Shown here: piece by piece, positions 1 through 7,934 of the stretch | Numbering within the stretch: position 1 is the stretch's first letter | Layout: the number at the start of each line of letters is the position of its first letter | Assembly (NCBI RefSeq): GCF_004340875.1 | Contig: NZ_SLXQ01000015.1 | Coordinates: forward strand, 1-64,000 | From: Tamaricihabitans halophyticus | GTDB taxonomy: Bacteria; Actinomycetota; Actinomycetes; Mycobacteriales; Pseudonocardiaceae | Direction of reading: 5' to 3' | DNA length: 64,000 nt | Notes under the pieces: model-generated | Database searches by the model: none | What the model was told of the DNA's origin: nothing | Seen by the model: only the letters and a program-made list of their open reading frames with translations | Position numbers and translations under genes: made by a program

Positions 1-78
1 CTGGTCGACGTCCTCTGGGCACTGCTGCGCGACAACCGTCCCTGGCAAACCAGCACACCCGCAGCCATCAACGCTTGA
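1..78 (+). CDS. IS110-family transposase, C-terminal fragment
   Basis: The open frame entering the window encodes the last 25 residues of a protein and stops at TGA 76-78. The segment reads like the extreme C-terminus of actinobacterial IS110/IS116 transposases, where a 'DVLWALLRD' helix precedes a short Pro/Thr/Ala tail. Only this tail is visible, so the catalytic domains cannot be checked. It converges on the PLP gene at 68-1330 and the two ends overlap by 11 nt. Family assignment is from pattern memory. Confidence 0.55.
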   Translation: MVDVLWALLRDNRPWQTSTPAAINA

Positions 79-1330
79 CACGATCATTGAGATCCTCCGG
101 TGCCTTCGTGGTGTGGGCGGGTAGCTGGCCAATGACGTCGTCGGTGTTGGCCACCAGCGGTGCCTCCTGCCGGCCGGCGGCGGCCAGCGTCTTGATGCCG
201 TGCCCGGTGAGCATGCAGACAACCAGCTCGTCCTGGTGTATCCATCCCCGGTCGCGCGCGGTCCGCACGGCGGCGAGATTGGCCGCCGCGCCGGATTCGA
301 TCAGCAGGCCTTCGTCTCGCGCGAGGGCTTCGGCCGCCTCCTCGGCTTCCGCGTCCCGTACCGCGACCATCGCGCCACGCGTTTCCCGCACCAACCGGAG
401 CGTGTAGGTGCCGTCGGAGGGATAGCCCCGTAACGGGTCGGATATCGCCGATATCCGAGTGGACACGGTCGGCCATGGCGTGACCCGCTCGACATCGCGG
501 TCGAACGCGTCGACGATCGGGGCACAGCCATGGGCTTGCACTCCAAGAATCCGCGGCAGTTCCGTATGCATCCCGGCGGCACGCAGTTCCTGGTACGCCG
601 TGACGATCCCGTGTACGAGCGGGCCAGAGCCGATCGGTACCACGATCCAGTCCGGCACCTCGCTGAGCTGTTCCGCGAGTTCATAGCCCGCGCTGCGCAG
701 GCCGGATACCGCCACCGGATTGACGAAGGTGGTCGTCAGGTTCAGCCATCCCAGCCGTGCGGCCAGCTCGCGCGCGACCTGGAACGAGTTGCTGTAGTCG
801 CCGCGTACCCGTAGCACGGTCGCGCCGTGTGCCTGAGCGACCGCTGCCTTGCCGGGTGGGACCGCCTCCGGCACCAGCACGACCGAGGGCAAGCCGGCGC
901 GGGCGGCGTAGGCGGCGGTGGAGCCCGCGGCGTTTCCGCTGGACGCGCACACCACTGCCGGCGCGCCCTGGGTGATCGCCTGGGCGATACCCACCGCGGT
1001 CGCCCGGTCCTTGAACGACCCGGATGGATTGAGGTGATCGAGTTTGTACCGCAGCCGTTCAGTGGCACACCAGGCCCGGGTGCTGGTGGCAGACACCAGC
1101 GGGGTCTGTCCTTCGCCCATGCTCAGCCACGCGGTCTCCTGGCTGATCGGCAGCCGTCCCGCGTATCGCCAGGCACCCGTTGACTCCGTGGTGGCCGGCA
1201 GTGCGACGGGAGCGGGTGGGAGCACGACTGGTCCGCCGCAACCCGCGCAGTAGTCCGGAAACTCCGTGCGCTGCGGTCGATCGCAGAGCACACAGTGCGC
1301 GAGACCTTCGGGCCGGTCGCGGTGGTCCAA
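68..1330 (-). CDS. Threonine-synthase-like PLP-dependent lyase
   Basis: A 420-aa fold-type II PLP enzyme. An N-terminal zinc ribbon (Cys13/Cys16 and Cys28/Cys31) precedes the catalytic domain. The Schiff-base lysine is K107 in PSGSFKDR, and the phosphate-binding SGNA loop is near residue 131. This layout is typical of threonine synthase and related dehydratases; the exact substrate is not evident. I place the start at TTG 1330 because AGGAG lies 6 nt upstream and the zinc ribbon begins right after; the frame stays open further upstream without better support. It is divergent from an iclR-type gene across a palindrome, so that regulator probably controls it. Its stop codon lies inside the neighbouring transposase frame, so the last residues may come from the insertion element. 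Confidence 0.75.
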   Translation of the reverse strand: MDHRDRPEGLAHCVLCDRPQRTEFPDYCAGCGGPVVLPPAPVALPATTESTGAWRYAGRLPISQETAWLSMGEGQTPLVSATSTRAWCATERLRYKLDHLNPSGSFKDRATAVGIAQAITQGAPAVVCASSGNAAGSTAAYAARAGLPSVVLVPEAVPPGKAAVAQAHGATVLRVRGDYSNSFQVARELAARLGWLNLTTTFVNPVAVSGLRSAGYELAEQLSEVPDWIVVPIGSGPLVHGIVTAYQELRAAGMHTELPRILGVQAHGCAPIVDAFDRDVERVTPWPTVSTRISAISDPLRGYPSDGTYTLRLVRETRGAMVAVRDAEAEEAAEALARDEGLLIESGAAANLAAVRTARDRGWIHQDELVVCMLTGHGIKTLAAAGRQEAPLVANTDDVIGQLPAHTTKAPEDLNDRVKR

Positions 1331-1406
1331 TTCGGTCTCCTGTTCGTCAGTGCCACGCCGACCGCATCTGGTCGAAGGGGGAGTGCGGGGTAGCGAGATC
1401 TGTGTA

Positions 1407-1438
1407 CTTGCATATAATGCAAGTAGATTGCGTATACT
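1407..1438 (+). promoter_or_regulatory. Divergent promoter region with 17-bp palindrome (probable IclR operator)
   Basis: A perfect inverted repeat CTTGCAT-ATA-ATGCAAG (1407-1423) lies between the divergent PLP gene and the iclR-type gene. A plausible -35 TTGCAT (1408-1413) and -10 TATACT (1433-1438), 19 bp apart, face the regulator. TATAAT (1413-1418) is also embedded in the palindrome. Position and symmetry suggest autoregulation by the IclR protein; no binding evidence. Confidence 0.5.
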
Positions 1439-1444
1439 GATGTT

Positions 1445-1507
1445 ATGAAGCAGCACAGTACGGAGTCGCCCTGTGCGGGTCAAGCGACGGTTGGGAGGAA
1501 TCGGTGA
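1445..1507 (+). CDS. Putative 20-codon leaderless upstream ORF coupled to iclR
   Basis: ATG 1445 lies exactly 6 nt after the -10 hexamer TATACT, the spacing of a leaderless actinobacterial transcript. The frame runs 20 codons (a basic/polar peptide with one Cys) and its TGA (1505-1507) overlaps the GTG start of the iclR gene (1504) as GTGA, which would couple translation. Too short for any homology call; it could be chance. Confidence 0.35.
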   Translation: MKQHSTESPCAGQATVGRNR

Positions 1508-2244
1508 GTGAGAGCCTCCGGCGAGGCCTGCGAGTGCTTGCCGCGCTCGCGGACGAACCGGCGACCGCGAGTCGGATCGCCGAGTCGCATGACATCAGCC
1601 TGTCGACGGCAGTGCGACTGCTGCGCTTGCTCGCGGACGAGGGGTTCGCGCTACGCGATGACGCCGGTCGATACCACGTGGGGAGCCAGTTACTGCGGGT
1701 TGCCTACCAGGTGGTGGCCGAGATGGATGTCCGGCAGGTGGCCGCACCGGTGTTGCGGGCATTGAACGCGGAAACCAACCACACCGTCCACCTCGGCTAC
1801 TTCGAGAACCCGACGCTGATCTATGTGGACAAGTACGCGGGTACCGCGCCGGTCCAGATGCATTCCCGGATCGGACAGCCAGCACCGTTGCACTGCACCG
1901 CGATGGGCAAAGCCGTTGCCGCGTACTTGCCGGACGATGAGCGGGCCGCGTTGGTCACCGAGCTCGAGTTCGTCGCGAGTACGCCACGAACGATTACCAA
2001 TGGCGCGGAGTACCTACATGCCCTCGATGAGGTGTGCGCTACCGGATACGCGCTGAACCTCGGCGAGCACGAGGAGGTGGTTTCCGCGGTCGCGGTTCCG
2101 ATCCGCCGGCCGGACGGGCGTGTGCAGTATGCGATCGATGTGGCGGTACCGAACTTCCTCGTCGATGAGCAGGCACTGCGCGCGTTGATTCCGCGGGTCG
2201 TTGCCGCGGCCGCGGAGATCGAATCCGCGCTCGGCTACGCATAG
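1504..2244 (+). CDS. IclR-family transcriptional regulator
   Basis: A 246-aa IclR regulator. The N-terminal winged helix-turn-helix (about residues 1-65) contains the usual 'SRIAESHDISLSTAVRLL' recognition region, and residues ~70-246 form the effector-binding domain with the typical 'LHCTAMGKAVAAYL' segment. GTG 1504 has a GGAGGA ribosome site just upstream. It is divergent from the threonine-synthase-like gene and converges on the SDR pair at 2260-3769. Likely role: local regulator of the PLP gene. The effector is unknown. Confidence 0.85.
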   Translation: MSESLRRGLRVLAALADEPATASRIAESHDISLSTAVRLLRLLADEGFALRDDAGRYHVGSQLLRVAYQVVAEMDVRQVAAPVLRALNAETNHTVHLGYFENPTLIYVDKYAGTAPVQMHSRIGQPAPLHCTAMGKAVAAYLPDDERAALVTELEFVASTPRTITNGAEYLHALDEVCATGYALNLGEHEEVVSAVAVPIRRPDGRVQYAIDVAVPNFLVDEQALRALIPRVVAAAAEIESALGYA

Positions 2245-2259
2245 GCGCCAGAGTCGGTT

Positions 2260-3009
2260 CTACTGGGCGATGGTCCACCCGCCGTCCACGGGTAGCACCA
2301 CCCCGTTGATGTATGTCGCTAATGGACTGAGTAGGAACAAGACTGTCCATGCCACCTCATCCGGCTTGCCGGCCCGACCGAGTGGTATCCGGCCGAGGAT
2401 CCGCTGGCCCAGTTCGGTTTCCGTGAACCCGGCGATTCGTGGCGTCGCGGTCATGCCTGGTGCGACGGCATTGGCGCGGAACTCGGCGGCGCGGTAGGTG
2501 GCGATATGCCGTGTATAGCCAGCGATACCTGCCTTGCTCGCGCAGTACCAGTCCGAAGCGGTACCAAGCAGGTTGCCAGCGACCGAGGCGATATTCACCA
2601 TCGCGGCGCCCGCGGGAGCGCCTGCCGACAGCCAGCTGTCCACCATCGTTCGCGTACTGCCGATGGCGATACGGACGGCCTCGTCAAAGTCGAGATCGAA
2701 CTGCGATGCCGGCCCGGCATTATTGACCAGATAGCGAATGGTGCCGAGGGTTCGGCTGTCCGCGAAACCGTCCGCAACCTGCTCTGGTGAGCTGACGTCC
2801 GCGATGATTTTCCGCGCCGTGCCACCGGTTCGGGCGATCTCCGCTGCGGTTTCCGCGAGTTCCTGGGCGTTCCGGTCCCATGCGGCAACGTAGAGCCCGA
2901 GCTCGGCGGCCCGTAGTGCGATCGATTTCCCGATCCCGCTTGCGGCGCCGCTGACCACCAGTACATCACCTGCGCTGAAGCCAAGGTCGATCCGTTGCTC
3001 AGACGCCAT
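2260..3009 (-). CDS. Short-chain dehydrogenase/reductase (steroid island)
   Basis: A 249-aa classical SDR. The Rossmann motif is GAASGIG near residue 25, followed by NNAG and the catalytic Ser...Tyr-x3-Lys (WYCASK). The C-terminal PVDGG motif is intact. ATG 3009 overlaps the end of the upstream SDR gene by 11 nt, so the two are co-transcribed from the promoter by the KstR2-type box at 3846. Probably an NAD(P)-dependent hydroxyacyl/hydroxysteroid dehydrogenase within the ring C/D pathway. The specific step cannot be told from sequence. Confidence 0.75.
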   Translation of the reverse strand: MASEQRIDLGFSAGDVLVVSGAASGIGKSIALRAAELGLYVAAWDRNAQELAETAAEIARTGGTARKIIADVSSPEQVADGFADSRTLGTIRYLVNNAGPASQFDLDFDEAVRIAIGSTRTMVDSWLSAGAPAGAAMVNIASVAGNLLGTASDWYCASKAGIAGYTRHIATYRAAEFRANAVAPGMTATPRIAGFTETELGQRILGRIPLGRAGKPDEVAWTVLFLLSPLATYINGVVLPVDGGWTIAQ

Positions 3010-3769
3010 AACCGCCGTCCACATCGAGTTTCTGTCCGGTGATGAAACCGGCTCGATCGGAGGCGAGAAAGGTGACCGCCTCGGCTATATCGGTGGCGCG
3101 GCCGAACCGGCGCAGCGGGATGTTGCGTCGCGCTACCGCGAGGGCATGCTCGTCGAGCTCACCGGTACCGATCAACTCGGCGGCCATCCCGTCGGTCAGC
3201 ATTCCTGGCCCGACACAGTTGAATCGCACTCCGAAGCGGCCTTCCTCGGCGGCAAAGGCGCGCACCAACGCCTCGACCGCGCCCTTGGTGCCCGCGGAAA
3301 GCCCGTCGCGCGCCGGGTAGCGAGTGGTCGCCGCCGTGGTGACCGCGACCACGTTGCCGGCACTGGCGCGCAGCGCGGGAAGTGTTTCGTGTACGACGGT
3401 AAAGAAGCCCGCGGCTTCCTGGTTCAGCTGTGCGATGTATCGCGCCGGCGGCACCGTGGACAGATAGGTCATCGGTACCTGCGGCCCGGCGGCGTGTACG
3501 AGTGTGTGGATCGCTCCGAATCTGGCTTTGGTCGCCGCGATGAACTCAGCCGCCGAGGAGCCATCGGTGAGGTCGAGCTGGGTTGCCTCGGCCGTTACTC
3601 CCGCCGACTCCAGCTCGGCGACCAACGCCTTCGCCGACGATTCCGCCGTGCGATACGTGAAAGCGAGGGAACTGCCTTCGATTCCCAGCGCACGACACAC
3701 CGCCGTGCCAATTCCGCCGGTACCGCCGGTCACCACGGCGGCCCCTTGGCGTTCCGCGAACTCCGACAC
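2999..3769 (-). CDS. Divergent SDR lacking the canonical catalytic tyrosine
   Basis: A 256-aa SDR-fold protein with an intact TGGTGGIG dinucleotide loop near residue 15 and the C-terminal DVDGGYG. The active site is atypical: NNAG reads HAAG, the catalytic Ser position is Thr, and the residue four before the active-site Lys (LSAGTK) is Ser instead of Tyr. It may be a reductase with a changed mechanism or a non-catalytic partner of the intact SDR that follows. Start GTG 3769 is chosen for GGAG 6 nt upstream; an in-frame TTG lies at 3796. First gene of a two-SDR unit reading away from the KstR2-type box at 3846-3859. Confidence 0.7.
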   Translation of the reverse strand: MSEFAERQGAAVVTGGTGGIGTAVCRALGIEGSSLAFTYRTAESSAKALVAELESAGVTAEATQLDLTDGSSAAEFIAATKARFGAIHTLVHAAGPQVPMTYLSTVPPARYIAQLNQEAAGFFTVVHETLPALRASAGNVVAVTTAATTRYPARDGLSAGTKGAVEALVRAFAAEEGRFGVRFNCVGPGMLTDGMAAELIGTGELDEHALAVARRNIPLRRFGRATDIAEAVTFLASDRAGFITGQKLDVDGGYGV

Positions 3770-3845
3770 GACGACTCCTCGGTGCCAGTGAGCCAACAGG
3801 CACTTGGCTGAACCCAGGGTGACGATACCGTGGAATCAATACAAG

Positions 3846-3859
3846 ACCAAGCGCTTGCT
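3846..3859. promoter_or_regulatory. KstR2-type operator box 1
   Basis: ACCAAGCGCTTGCT matches the 14-bp KstR2 motif AnCAAGnnCTTGnT at every fixed position. It sits between the divergent SDR pair (2260-3769) and the SDR-fadE30 unit (from 3926), so one box can serve both. Three further copies with the same CAAGCGCTTG core occur in the window. Confidence 0.8.
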
Positions 3860-3925
3860 TGATTATCCTGAACGGGTGTGGTTGCCTGCCAGCAGGGGTG
3901 CGAACGCGGCGAGGTGAGGTGGCCA

Positions 3926-4801
3926 ATGGTCGGGTCATGCGTGGATCGCTCGGTAATCATTACGGGTGCGGGGCAAGGGCTCGGTCGGTCGCATGCCCTC
4001 GAGTTCGCTCGGCACGGCGCCAAGCTGGTACTGAACGATGCAGGCACCGCGGTGCACGGAGTCGCCGAGGAGATCCGTGCCGCCGGCGGCACCGTCGTGG
4101 TGAGTACCGGCGATATCGCCGATTGGCACTATGCGGCGGAGCTGGTGCATACCGCTGTCGATGCGTTTGGCCAGCTGGACACTCTGGTGAACAACGCGGG
4201 AATCAACCGCGACCGGATGCTGGCGACGATGTCCGAACAGGATTGGGACGAGGTCCTCAGGGTCGATCTGAAGGGGCATTTCGCGCCCTTGCGGCATGCC
4301 GCGGCGTACTGGCGGGAGCGTGCCAAATCCGGTGGGAGCATCGCGGCGCGGATCGTGAACACCTCATCGGGCGCCGGCTTGCTCGGCAGCGTCGGTCAGG
4401 GCAACTATGCGGCGGCGAAAGCGGGTATCGCGGTACTTACCCAGATTGCCGCCGTGGAACTGGGTAGGTACGGCGTCCAGGTGAACGCTATCGCGCCCTC
4501 GGCGAGAACACCGATGACCGAATCGGTCTTTGCCGAGATGATGGCCAAACCCGCTGACGGGTTTGACGCCATGGATCCAGCCAACGTCGCGCCTCTGGTG
4601 GTGTGGTTGGGTAGCGCGCGCTCGGTCGCCGTCACCGGCAGGGTGTTCGAAGTGTCTGGTGGTGACGTGGCACTTGCTGATGGTTGGCGATACGGCGAAC
4701 CAGTCGCCAAGCGGGATCGTTGGCAGGTCGACGAGCTCGACGCCGTCGTCGCCGAACTGCTCGAGCGCGCCGGGCCACCCGCAGCGGTATACGGAGCCTG
4801 A
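3926..4801 (+). CDS. SDR resembling mycobacterial Rv3548c (KstR2 regulon)
   Basis: A 291-aa SDR. The GAGQGLG loop is near residue 12, NNAG follows, and the catalytic Ser (NTSSGAG) and Tyr-AAA-Lys (NYAAAK) are present. The long C-terminal extension ending 'VYGA' and the 'LLGSVGQGNY' segment match my recollection of Rv3548c, an SDR of the mycobacterial HIP-degradation regulon. ATG 3926 is preferred because it precedes the Rossmann strand closely; an upstream in-frame GTG at 3878 is possible. The stop is one base from the fadE30 start (4803), so they form an operon behind box 1. Likely oxidises or reduces a CoA-bound ring C/D intermediate. Confidence 0.8.
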   Translation: MVGSCVDRSVIITGAGQGLGRSHALEFARHGAKLVLNDAGTAVHGVAEEIRAAGGTVVVSTGDIADWHYAAELVHTAVDAFGQLDTLVNNAGINRDRMLATMSEQDWDEVLRVDLKGHFAPLRHAAAYWRERAKSGGSIAARIVNTSSGAGLLGSVGQGNYAAAKAGIAVLTQIAAVELGRYGVQVNAIAPSARTPMTESVFAEMMAKPADGFDAMDPANVAPLVVWLGSARSVAVTGRVFEVSGGDVALADGWRYGEPVAKRDRWQVDELDAVVAELLERAGPPAAVYGA

Positions 4802-4802
4802 T

Positions 4803-5978
4803 ATGTCAGCTGGTCTGAAGTTGTCCGATGCGGACGAACGGTTTCGGCTGCGGGCACGTGCCTGGCTCGCCGACAACCTTGCCGGGGAGTTCGCGGACGT
4901 CGTCGGTACTGGTGGCCCTGGCCGGGAGCACCAGGCGGTGCGGCGGCGCCGGCAGTGGGAGCGCCGGTTGGGTGCGAGTGGCTGGATCGGGCTCGGTTGG
5001 CCGAAGCGGCATGGTGGACAGGACGCCTCGCTCCTGCGCCAGGTCGTCTTTCATGAGGAGTATGCCCGCGCCGGCGCGCCCGCACGGCTCGGGCATATGA
5101 GCGAACAACTTGTCGGACCAACGTTACTCACCTTCGGCACGGCCGAACAGCAGGCGCGGTTCCTGCCAGGCATCCTGCGCGGCGAGGTGTTGTGGTGCCA
5201 GGGATACTCCGAGCCGGACGCGGGTTCGGATCTGGCTGGCGTGCGTACCAGCGCGGTTCGAGAAGGCGGGCACTATGTGCTCAGCGGGCAGAAGATATGG
5301 ACGTCCTTGGCGGATATCGCGGATTGGTGTTTCGTGCTCGCGCGCACCGACCCGGACCAGACGCGCCATCGAGGGTTGTCGTATCTGCTGGTGCCGCTGG
5401 ATCAGCCGGGCATCGAGATCCGGCCGATCCGGCAGATCACCGGCACCTCGGAGTTCAACGAGGTGTTCTTCGATGGCGCGCGAACCGCGGTGGACAATCT
5501 CGTTGGCGCGGAAGGCGATGGCTGGCGGGTGGCGATGGGCACGCTGGCCTTCGAACGCGGCGTCGCGACTCTTGGCCAGCAGATCGGTTTCGAGCGTGAA
5601 CTGAACGCGATCATCGCAACCGCCCGAGCGACCGGAGCCATCGACGATCCCGCGTTGCACGCACGTATCGTCGACGCGTGGATCGGGCTGCGGGTGATGC
5701 GCTACACCGCGCTCCACACACTGAGTTCCGCTGGCACGGGACCTTCGGGAAGCGAAGGCTCGATTTCCAAGCTGCAGTGGGCAAACTGGCATCGAAACCT
5801 TGGCGAGCTCGCCGTGGACGTCACCGGTGCGGCCGGGCTCGTCGCCGGCGGCGCTTCGGATGAGCTGACCGAGGAACAGTTGCTGTTCCTGTACACCCGG
5901 GCGGACACGATCTACGGCGGCACCAACGAGATCCAGCGCAACATTGTCGCCGAGCGAGTGCTCGGTATGCCCCGGTGA
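4803..5978 (+). CDS. fadE30: Acyl-CoA dehydrogenase FadE30-like
   Basis: A 391-aa acyl-CoA dehydrogenase with the three-domain fold: N-terminal helices, the middle beta domain (GYSEPDAGSDLAG), and the C-terminal 'IYGGTNEIQRNI' FAD/active-site segment. Long stretches, such as 'LADNLAGEF', 'GGPGREHQA' and 'LSYLLVPLDQPG', match mycobacterial FadE30, which dehydrogenates the propionyl side chain of HIP-CoA at the start of ring C/D breakdown. The probable catalytic Glu is in 'FERG'. It starts 2 nt after the preceding SDR and is followed by a partner-type dehydrogenase 16 nt downstream. Confidence 0.87.
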   Translation: MSAGLKLSDADERFRLRARAWLADNLAGEFADVVGTGGPGREHQAVRRRRQWERRLGASGWIGLGWPKRHGGQDASLLRQVVFHEEYARAGAPARLGHMSEQLVGPTLLTFGTAEQQARFLPGILRGEVLWCQGYSEPDAGSDLAGVRTSAVREGGHYVLSGQKIWTSLADIADWCFVLARTDPDQTRHRGLSYLLVPLDQPGIEIRPIRQITGTSEFNEVFFDGARTAVDNLVGAEGDGWRVAMGTLAFERGVATLGQQIGFERELNAIIATARATGAIDDPALHARIVDAWIGLRVMRYTALHTLSSAGTGPSGSEGSISKLQWANWHRNLGELAVDVTGAAGLVAGGASDELTEEQLLFLYTRADTIYGGTNEIQRNIVAERVLGMPR

Positions 5979-5994
5979 GCTGAGGAGTCGAGCC

Positions 5995-7164
5995 GTGCGC
6001 CAGTACGATCGAAACGAACCGCCGGGGCTGTCCGAGCCAACAGAGCTGTCCGAACCAACAGAGCCGTCTGAACCAATAGAGCGCAGGGAGATGCGCCGCA
6101 CCGTGGCCGACTTCCTCGACCGGCACGCCGATATTCGCACGGCGATGACCAACGCCGATGGTTACGACAGGGAGCTATGGCGCCGGGGAGTCGACGAGCT
6201 CGGCGTGAGCGCGTTGCTGGTACCCGAGCGCTGCGGGGGGCTGGGGATGAGCTTTGCGGACGGCGCGGTGTTGGTAGCGGAGTTCGGTCGTCGGCTGGTA
6301 CCAAGTCCGCTGCTGGACACCGTGGTCGCGACAGCCGTACTCGCCGCCTGTGGTACCGATGAGGCGGATTGGCTGCTGACCGAGATCGCGACGGAAGGAC
6401 TGTCCGTAGCGGTGGCGTTCGCGGAACCGGAAGCCGGTTGGTGCGCCGATTCGCTCGCATCTCGCGCCGCGTCGCATTCCGCTGGCTGGACGTTGCGTGG
6501 CGCCAAGGAATACGTGGCGCACGGGGCGACAGCGGATCTTCTGCTGGTACCCGCGCGGACCACCGAGGGGGAGCTGCGGCTCTATGTGACAAGGGCCAGC
6601 GATGCCGGTCTGCGCCGCACCAGTCGGACCGCTCTTGACCATACGCGGACTCTGGCCGAGATCGAGTTCACCGATGCCGTCGCGGTGCGGGTGGACGGTT
6701 CCGCCGGTGGCGCGGACAGCGTCGCGTTGCTGAGCGGGCTGATGCTGACCGCGCTTGCCGTCGAGTCTGCCGCCGCGGCGCGGTCGTGCCTGTCGGGGAT
6801 CGTGACGTATCTGTCCGTCCGGCAGCAGTTCGGTCGCGCGCTCGGTTCGTTTCAGGCGCTCAAGCACCGGTGCGCCGACCTGGCCGTACGCGTCGCTGGC
6901 GCCGAAGCCACCGCCTGGTATGCCACCGAATCGGTCGGAAACGGCGCCCAGGCCGCCACGACTCCCGAACTGGCCAAGGTGGTGTGTGCCGATGCACTGT
7001 TACGGGTCGCCGCGGAGTCGGTTCAGCTACACGGCGGTATCGGCTTCACGTTCGACCACGACGCGCACCTCTTCCTCAAACGCGGCAAGGCGAATCAGCT
7101 GCTGTTCGGATCTGGTCAGCAGTTGCGTACCCGGGTAGCCGAAGCCGCCGGGCTAGGCACCTAG
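5995..7164 (+). CDS. Acyl-CoA dehydrogenase, partner-subunit type (FadE32/FadE33-like)
   Basis: A 389-aa acyl-CoA dehydrogenase homologue with C-terminal 'RQQFGRALGSFQALKH' and 'LHGGIGFTFDHDAHLFLKR' signatures. The 'xER' catalytic-base segment of the family is not seen, as in the smaller subunits of heteromeric steroid dehydrogenases. GTG 5995 has GAGGAG upstream; an in-frame ATG at 6091 would remove an unusual N-terminal repeat (6028-6081). It follows fadE30 by 16 nt and its stop overlaps the convergent SDR by 4 nt. It may pair with FadE30 or another FadE of the island. Exact orthology is uncertain. Confidence 0.78.
   Translation: MRQYDRNEPPGLSEPTELSEPTEPSEPIERREMRRTVADFLDRHADIRTAMTNADGYDRELWRRGVDELGVSALLVPERCGGLGMSFADGAVLVAEFGRRLVPSPLLDTVVATAVLAACGTDEADWLLTEIATEGLSVAVAFAEPEAGWCADSLASRAASHSAGWTLRGAKEYVAHGATADLLLVPARTTEGELRLYVTRASDAGLRRTSRTALDHTRTLAEIEFTDAVAVRVDGSAGGADSVALLSGLMLTALAVESAAAARSCLSGIVTYLSVRQQFGRALGSFQALKHRCADLAVRVAGAEATAWYATESVGNGAQAATTPELAKVVCADALLRVAAESVQLHGGIGFTFDHDAHLFLKRGKANQLLFGSGQQLRTRVAEAAGLGT
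6028..6081 (+). repeat. Three tandem 18-bp repeats inside the FadE gene N-terminus
   Basis: Three consecutive 18-bp units encode LSEPTE, LSEPTE and PSEPIE (6028-6045, 6046-6063, 6064-6081), with few mismatches. They lie between the GTG start and the first conserved helix of the dehydrogenase. Probably a recent slippage expansion in a disordered tail. Confidence 0.8.
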
Positions 7165-7934
7165 CGCCGGAACTCCGGATTGACCGCGAGATAGCGGGCC
7201 GGGATCTCGCCGCCGCCGTCGACCAGGAGCTCGGCACCGCTGACGTAGCCCGCTTCGGGGGCGGTCAGCAGTAAGCAGGCGGAAGCGACATCCTCCGGGC
7301 TGGCCATCCTGGCCATCGGAATGGTTGCGGCTACCCGGAGCTGGCCATCCGCGTCGCCGTAGTTCTGTTGCGACAGTTCGGTGTGCACCAGGCCGACGGT
7401 GACCTGGTTGACCCTTACCTTCGGCGCGAACTCCATACCGAGCGTGCGGGTGAGCATGCTCAGCCCGGCCTTCGCGGCGGAGTAGGCCGCGGCGCCCGGC
7501 GCGGGGTGACGGCCTGCCACACTACCGATGTTGATGATCTGTCCACCCTCTGGCTGGTCTCGCATCACCTGATACGCCGGTTGCGCCAGGTAGAACGGCG
7601 CGAGCAAGTTCAGGGTCACCACCGCCGAGACGAATCGCGGGGATACCGTCGTACTGTCCGCGGGCGGTGCGCCGCCCGCGTTGTTGACCAGCACGTCGAG
7701 CCTGCCGAACCGTTCCTTCGCGGCCGCTACGACGGCGGCGGCCTGCTCGGGCTGCCGGATATCGGCCTGTTCGAAGACAGCCGTTCGTTCCCCGCTGGTG
7801 GGCAGCCGCTCGACCTCGGAACGACCGCATACCAAAACATCCGCGCCGGAGGCGAGAAATCGCTCGGCGATCGCGGCGCCGATTCCTCGGGTCCCGCCGG
7901 TGACGATGACGGCGCGGCCGACCTGCTCGCTCAT
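7161..7934 (-). CDS. SDR oxidoreductase downstream of fadA6
   Basis: A 257-aa classical SDR: TGGTRGIG cofactor loop, NNAGG, catalytic Ser (IGSVAG) and Tyr-SAA-Lys (AYSAAK), and LVDGGGE near the C-terminus. It overlaps the end of the fadA6 gene by 4 nt and is therefore in the same transcript, read from the promoter by box 2. A hydroxyacyl-CoA dehydrogenase feeding the thiolase would fit, but this is inference. The C-terminal extension 'NPEFRR' is short. Confidence 0.8.
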   Translation of the reverse strand: MSEQVGRAVIVTGGTRGIGAAIAERFLASGADVLVCGRSEVERLPTSGERTAVFEQADIRQPEQAAAVVAAAKERFGRLDVLVNNAGGAPPADSTTVSPRFVSAVVTLNLLAPFYLAQPAYQVMRDQPEGGQIINIGSVAGRHPAPGAAAYSAAKAGLSMLTRTLGMEFAPKVRVNQVTVGLVHTELSQQNYGDADGQLRVAATIPMARMASPEDVASACLLLTAPEAGYVSGAELLVDGGGEIPARYLAVNPEFRR

